Part shown: piece after piece, positions 61,747 through 64,000 of the stretch
How the letters are laid out: every line of letters begins with the position of its first letter
Position numbering within the stretch: position 1 is the first letter of the stretch
NCBI RefSeq assembly: GCF_022539665.2
Contig: NC_081331.1
Span: 12,680,638 to 12,744,637 of the forward strand
Length of the DNA: 64,000 nucleotides
Direction of reading: 5' to 3'
DNA from: Daphnia carinata
Lineage: Eukaryota; Arthropoda; Branchiopoda; Diplostraca; Daphniidae
The notes under the pieces: model-generated
What the model was told of the DNA's origin: nothing
The model's database searches: none
What the model saw: only the letters and a program-made list of their open reading frames with translations
Translations under genes and position numbers: made by a program

Positions 61747-63961
61747 ATGTTAACCTTTCTGTGCTCACTGCCCATTTTATGGCAAATCGGATTGCTCATT
61801 TCGCTTCTACTTGGTGGCTTTAAAGCCTACCTCTGGTACACGTTGGGTGTTTGTACCAGCACAAAGAAAATGTCGGGCAAAACGGTCATCATCACTGGAG
61901 CCAATACGGGTATCGGCAAAGAGACTGCCATTGATCTTGCAAAACGAGGAGCACGAGTCATTCTCGCATGTCGAGATCCAAAAAAAGCAGCGATCGCCAA
62001 AGGTAAGCCGGCCTTACTTTCAATACCATGGTAACACATCGCACTCGAAATTTTCACTGATTTTCTAACCGTTGGGGCAGATGATATTATTCAGGAAACC
62101 GGTAACAAAAATGTAGTCGTCCGCCACCTTGACTTGGCATCCCTCAAGTCTGTCCGCAAGTTTGCAGCTGAAATTCTTAAGAGTGAACCTCGTCTGGACA
62201 TCCTCATCAACAACGCCGGCTGCGCTACAATTGAGAAGAAACTAACTGAAGATGGATTAGAGTACCAAATGCAAAGCAATCACTTTGGTCACTTCTTGCT
62301 AACCAATCTACTGTTAGGTAAGACTTGTCCGGTAGAAATCGCAAGTTAGTAGGCAAATATTCGGTGAAAGTAGACTTAAACAGTTGGATCGTATACAATG
62401 TGTACATTATTTGATACGTTAATTGAAACTGAAGGATTGATCATCAAAACCGGGACTGCTCGTATTATCAACGTTAGCTCTGAAGCCCATAGGATGCCCA
62501 ATCGCTTGAATTTGGACGATCTGACCTTTGATCGTGACCCAGCTGACAGCAAAATTCTCAGAATTTATGGTGTCACGAAGCTTTGCAACATTCTGTTTAG
62601 CAAAGAACTGGCAAGAAAGCTCGAACCTTGTGGTGAATGGTTTTCATTACTATTTACGGCTCGATGAAAGAGTGTGTGCGTTATTCAACGGTGGAATGGA
62701 ATGCCAAAGGCAACTGGTTTTCGTATCGAATCAGCATAAAATTGGCGCTTGAGCATGTTACTGTCAGCACTTCTATTCTTCTTCCTTCTTTTTTCATGTG
62801 CCTTGTCCTCCTAGGATTGCTGAAAAAATCAGCCCCTTCCCGCATCATTCACGTTTCTTCCATGGCGCACGCTTTTACCAAGACGTTGGACTTGAATAAC
62901 TTGAATTCGGAACTATCCTATAATACCGGCACAGTGTAGGCTATTAAATTGCCATTTTGTTCTGCGTGTCGCGAGTTTCTTTTTAATATGCACTATCATT
63001 TTTTTGTTAGATATTACTATTCCAAGTTGAGCCAAGTTCTTTGTACTCGACATCTCACACGTCTCCTTTCCAATTCCGGTAACGGCCAACAGCCAAATTT
63101 GCTTAAATCATAGAACAAAGTCAGATTTTCTATCACCCTACTCTACGACATTATGTTCGAAAGGCGTGACCGTGAACTGTTTACATCCTGGTGCTGTCCA
63201 AACTGAAATATTCCGCAACGCTCCTTCATGTAACATCAGCTCATTTAAATTATTGGCGCACCAATTTCTATTCGACCTCACACTGTGTTATTCCTTAATT
63301 CATTAGGGTTCCAGATGATAGCCGCCATCACTTTTCCTCTTTTCTTCAAGGTTCTTTTCGTTTTTTTCTTAGTTCGCTTCCGCTTCTTATTTTCATTCCA
63401 CTGATTGAGTAATTGCGCTTACTTCATTATCATCAAGCAAATGTTTTTAATTTCTAAATTGATCGTACTAATTTACGCCTGTATCTCCAGGTAAGAATAT
63501 AACTGTCAATTCTCTTCATCCGGGAGTCGTACATACCGAATTCGGTCGGTTCCTTCCTTATGAGGTTTTCAAGAAAATAATGACAGCCATTTCCCCCCTC
63601 TTCTCGAAGGTTGAGAGCGACTTATCAAGACACGCTTTTTCATTCTATTTGATTTTCTTAATTGATTCAATCGGTTGGTAAAACATGTGATTGTAAATCT
63701 TATTTTTAGTCGGCTAAAGAAGGAGCGCAGACCACAATTTACTTGGCTGTGGCTGACGAAGTCGCCAACGTTTCAGGAAAATATTTCTGCGATTGCAAGG
63801 TAAATGTTTCTATCGCAATTTGTATTGAAGATCATAACCGATGACTTTCTCGTCAGATCGCTAAAACCAGCAAATTGGCAAAGGATGCGGGACTAGCCAA
63901 AAAATTGTGGGAAGTCAGTGAAACGCTTGTTAAATTGAAGCCAGAAGAGCGACACTACTAA
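61747..63961 (+). CDS. Retinol-dehydrogenase-like SDR with two alternative middle-exon sets
   Basis: NADP-type short-chain dehydrogenase of the RDH11-14 group (retinoid or lipid aldehyde/alcohol interconversion, ER or mitochondrial membrane). Common exons: 61747-62002, 62081-62317, then 63710-63799 and 63857-63961. The N-terminal helix ([20 protein letters not shown]) anchors it; the cofactor motif [12 protein letters not shown] and the NNAG motif (ILINNAGC) are in exons 1-2. The middle is present twice. Set A: 62435-62632, 63164-63229, 63307-63350. Set B: 62815-62935, 63011-63078, 63491-63609. Both sets keep phase at every junction, both carry catalytic YxxxK (A: YGVTK; B: YYYSK), and both give 331 aa when joined to the common exons. 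The C-terminal exons encode [19 protein letters not shown] and LKPEERHYY. Confidence 0.85.
62435..63350 (+). other. Alternative middle-exon set A of the SDR gene
   Basis: Exon 62435-62632 ([16 protein letters not shown] ... [20 protein letters not shown]) ends phase 1 at TGTG/GTGAAT and joins 63164-63229 ([19 protein letters not shown]), then 63307-63350 ([14 protein letters not shown]), which ends phase 0 for the common exon at 63710. Its exons are interleaved with set B rather than lying in a separate block. Confidence 0.75.
62815..63609 (+). other. Alternative middle-exon set B of the SDR gene
   Basis: Exon 62815-62935 ([20 protein letters not shown] ...) ends phase 2, joins 63011-63078 ([19 protein letters not shown]), which ends phase 1, then 63491-63609 ([18 protein letters not shown] ... 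ISPLFSK), ending phase 0 for the common exon at 63710. Set B is closer to canonical RDH11-14 wording ([11 protein letters not shown]). Intron positions differ from set A. Confidence 0.75.
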
Positions 63962-64000
63962 TGATGGGGAATTAGGCCAAATAATTTTCTGAAATTAATA
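63962..64000. other. Start of the SDR gene 3' UTR
   Basis: 39 bases after the stop codon; the window ends before any poly(A) signal. Confidence 0.5.

Noticed and set aside
62637-62810. Continuation of the SDR reading after set A exon 1 (62637-62810) as coding sequence
   Set aside because: In the set-A frame it stops soon after [11 protein letters not shown]; the better reading uses the donor at 62633 and the acceptors at 63163 or 63490.

Overview
The window reads as nuclear DNA of a small crustacean, most likely a Daphnia-type cladoceran. The genes are split by very short introns (mostly 60-90 bases, GT-AG). They include arthropod families (an RR-1 cuticle protein, a pyrexia-like TRPA channel, chitin/cuticle-style secreted proteins whose first coding exon is only 3-4 codons). 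They sit on both strands with 0.5-3 kb of AT-rich spacer between them. All exon limits were read by hand from splice signals, frame continuity and family similarity recalled from memory; no search was run.

Region 1 (0.3-15 kb) is housekeeping: mitochondrial ribosomal protein L32 (+), then on the minus strand the trifunctional-protein beta subunit/thiolase HADHB, the ubiquinone side-chain synthase PDSS1, an unrecognised single-pass membrane protein with a proline/methionine-rich outer domain, and prefoldin subunit 4. Three of these serve mitochondria (translation, beta-oxidation, ubiquinone tail).

Region 2 (18.4-21.3 kb) is the vesicular GABA/glycine transporter VGAT. Its inferred 3' UTR carries six perfect 8-mers matching the miR-7 seed (the Drosophila 'GY-box'), one of the two strongest observations here. 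A second neurotransmission gene, the high-affinity choline transporter (47.3-49.9 kb), and a TRPA channel (51.3-54.8 kb) follow further on.

Region 3 (22.5-46.5 kb) is extracellular and cuticular: a small cationic secreted protein, two tandem paralogues with coiled coil, Caspr-like fibrinogen-type region and C1q-like domain, four related collagens (one with an apparent frameshift), and an RR-1 cuticle protein. Two of the collagens share a promoter block.

Region 4 (56-64 kb) holds two related secreted proteins, one built from twelve near-identical repeats with RKGR/S sites, and a retinol-dehydrogenase-like SDR gene. That gene has two interleaved alternative sets of middle exons that give two proteins of exactly equal length (331 aa), the other main candidate for something undescribed.

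I found no tRNA, rRNA, CRISPR array or intact transposon. A short dispersed repeat family lies at 55.0-55.6 kb.
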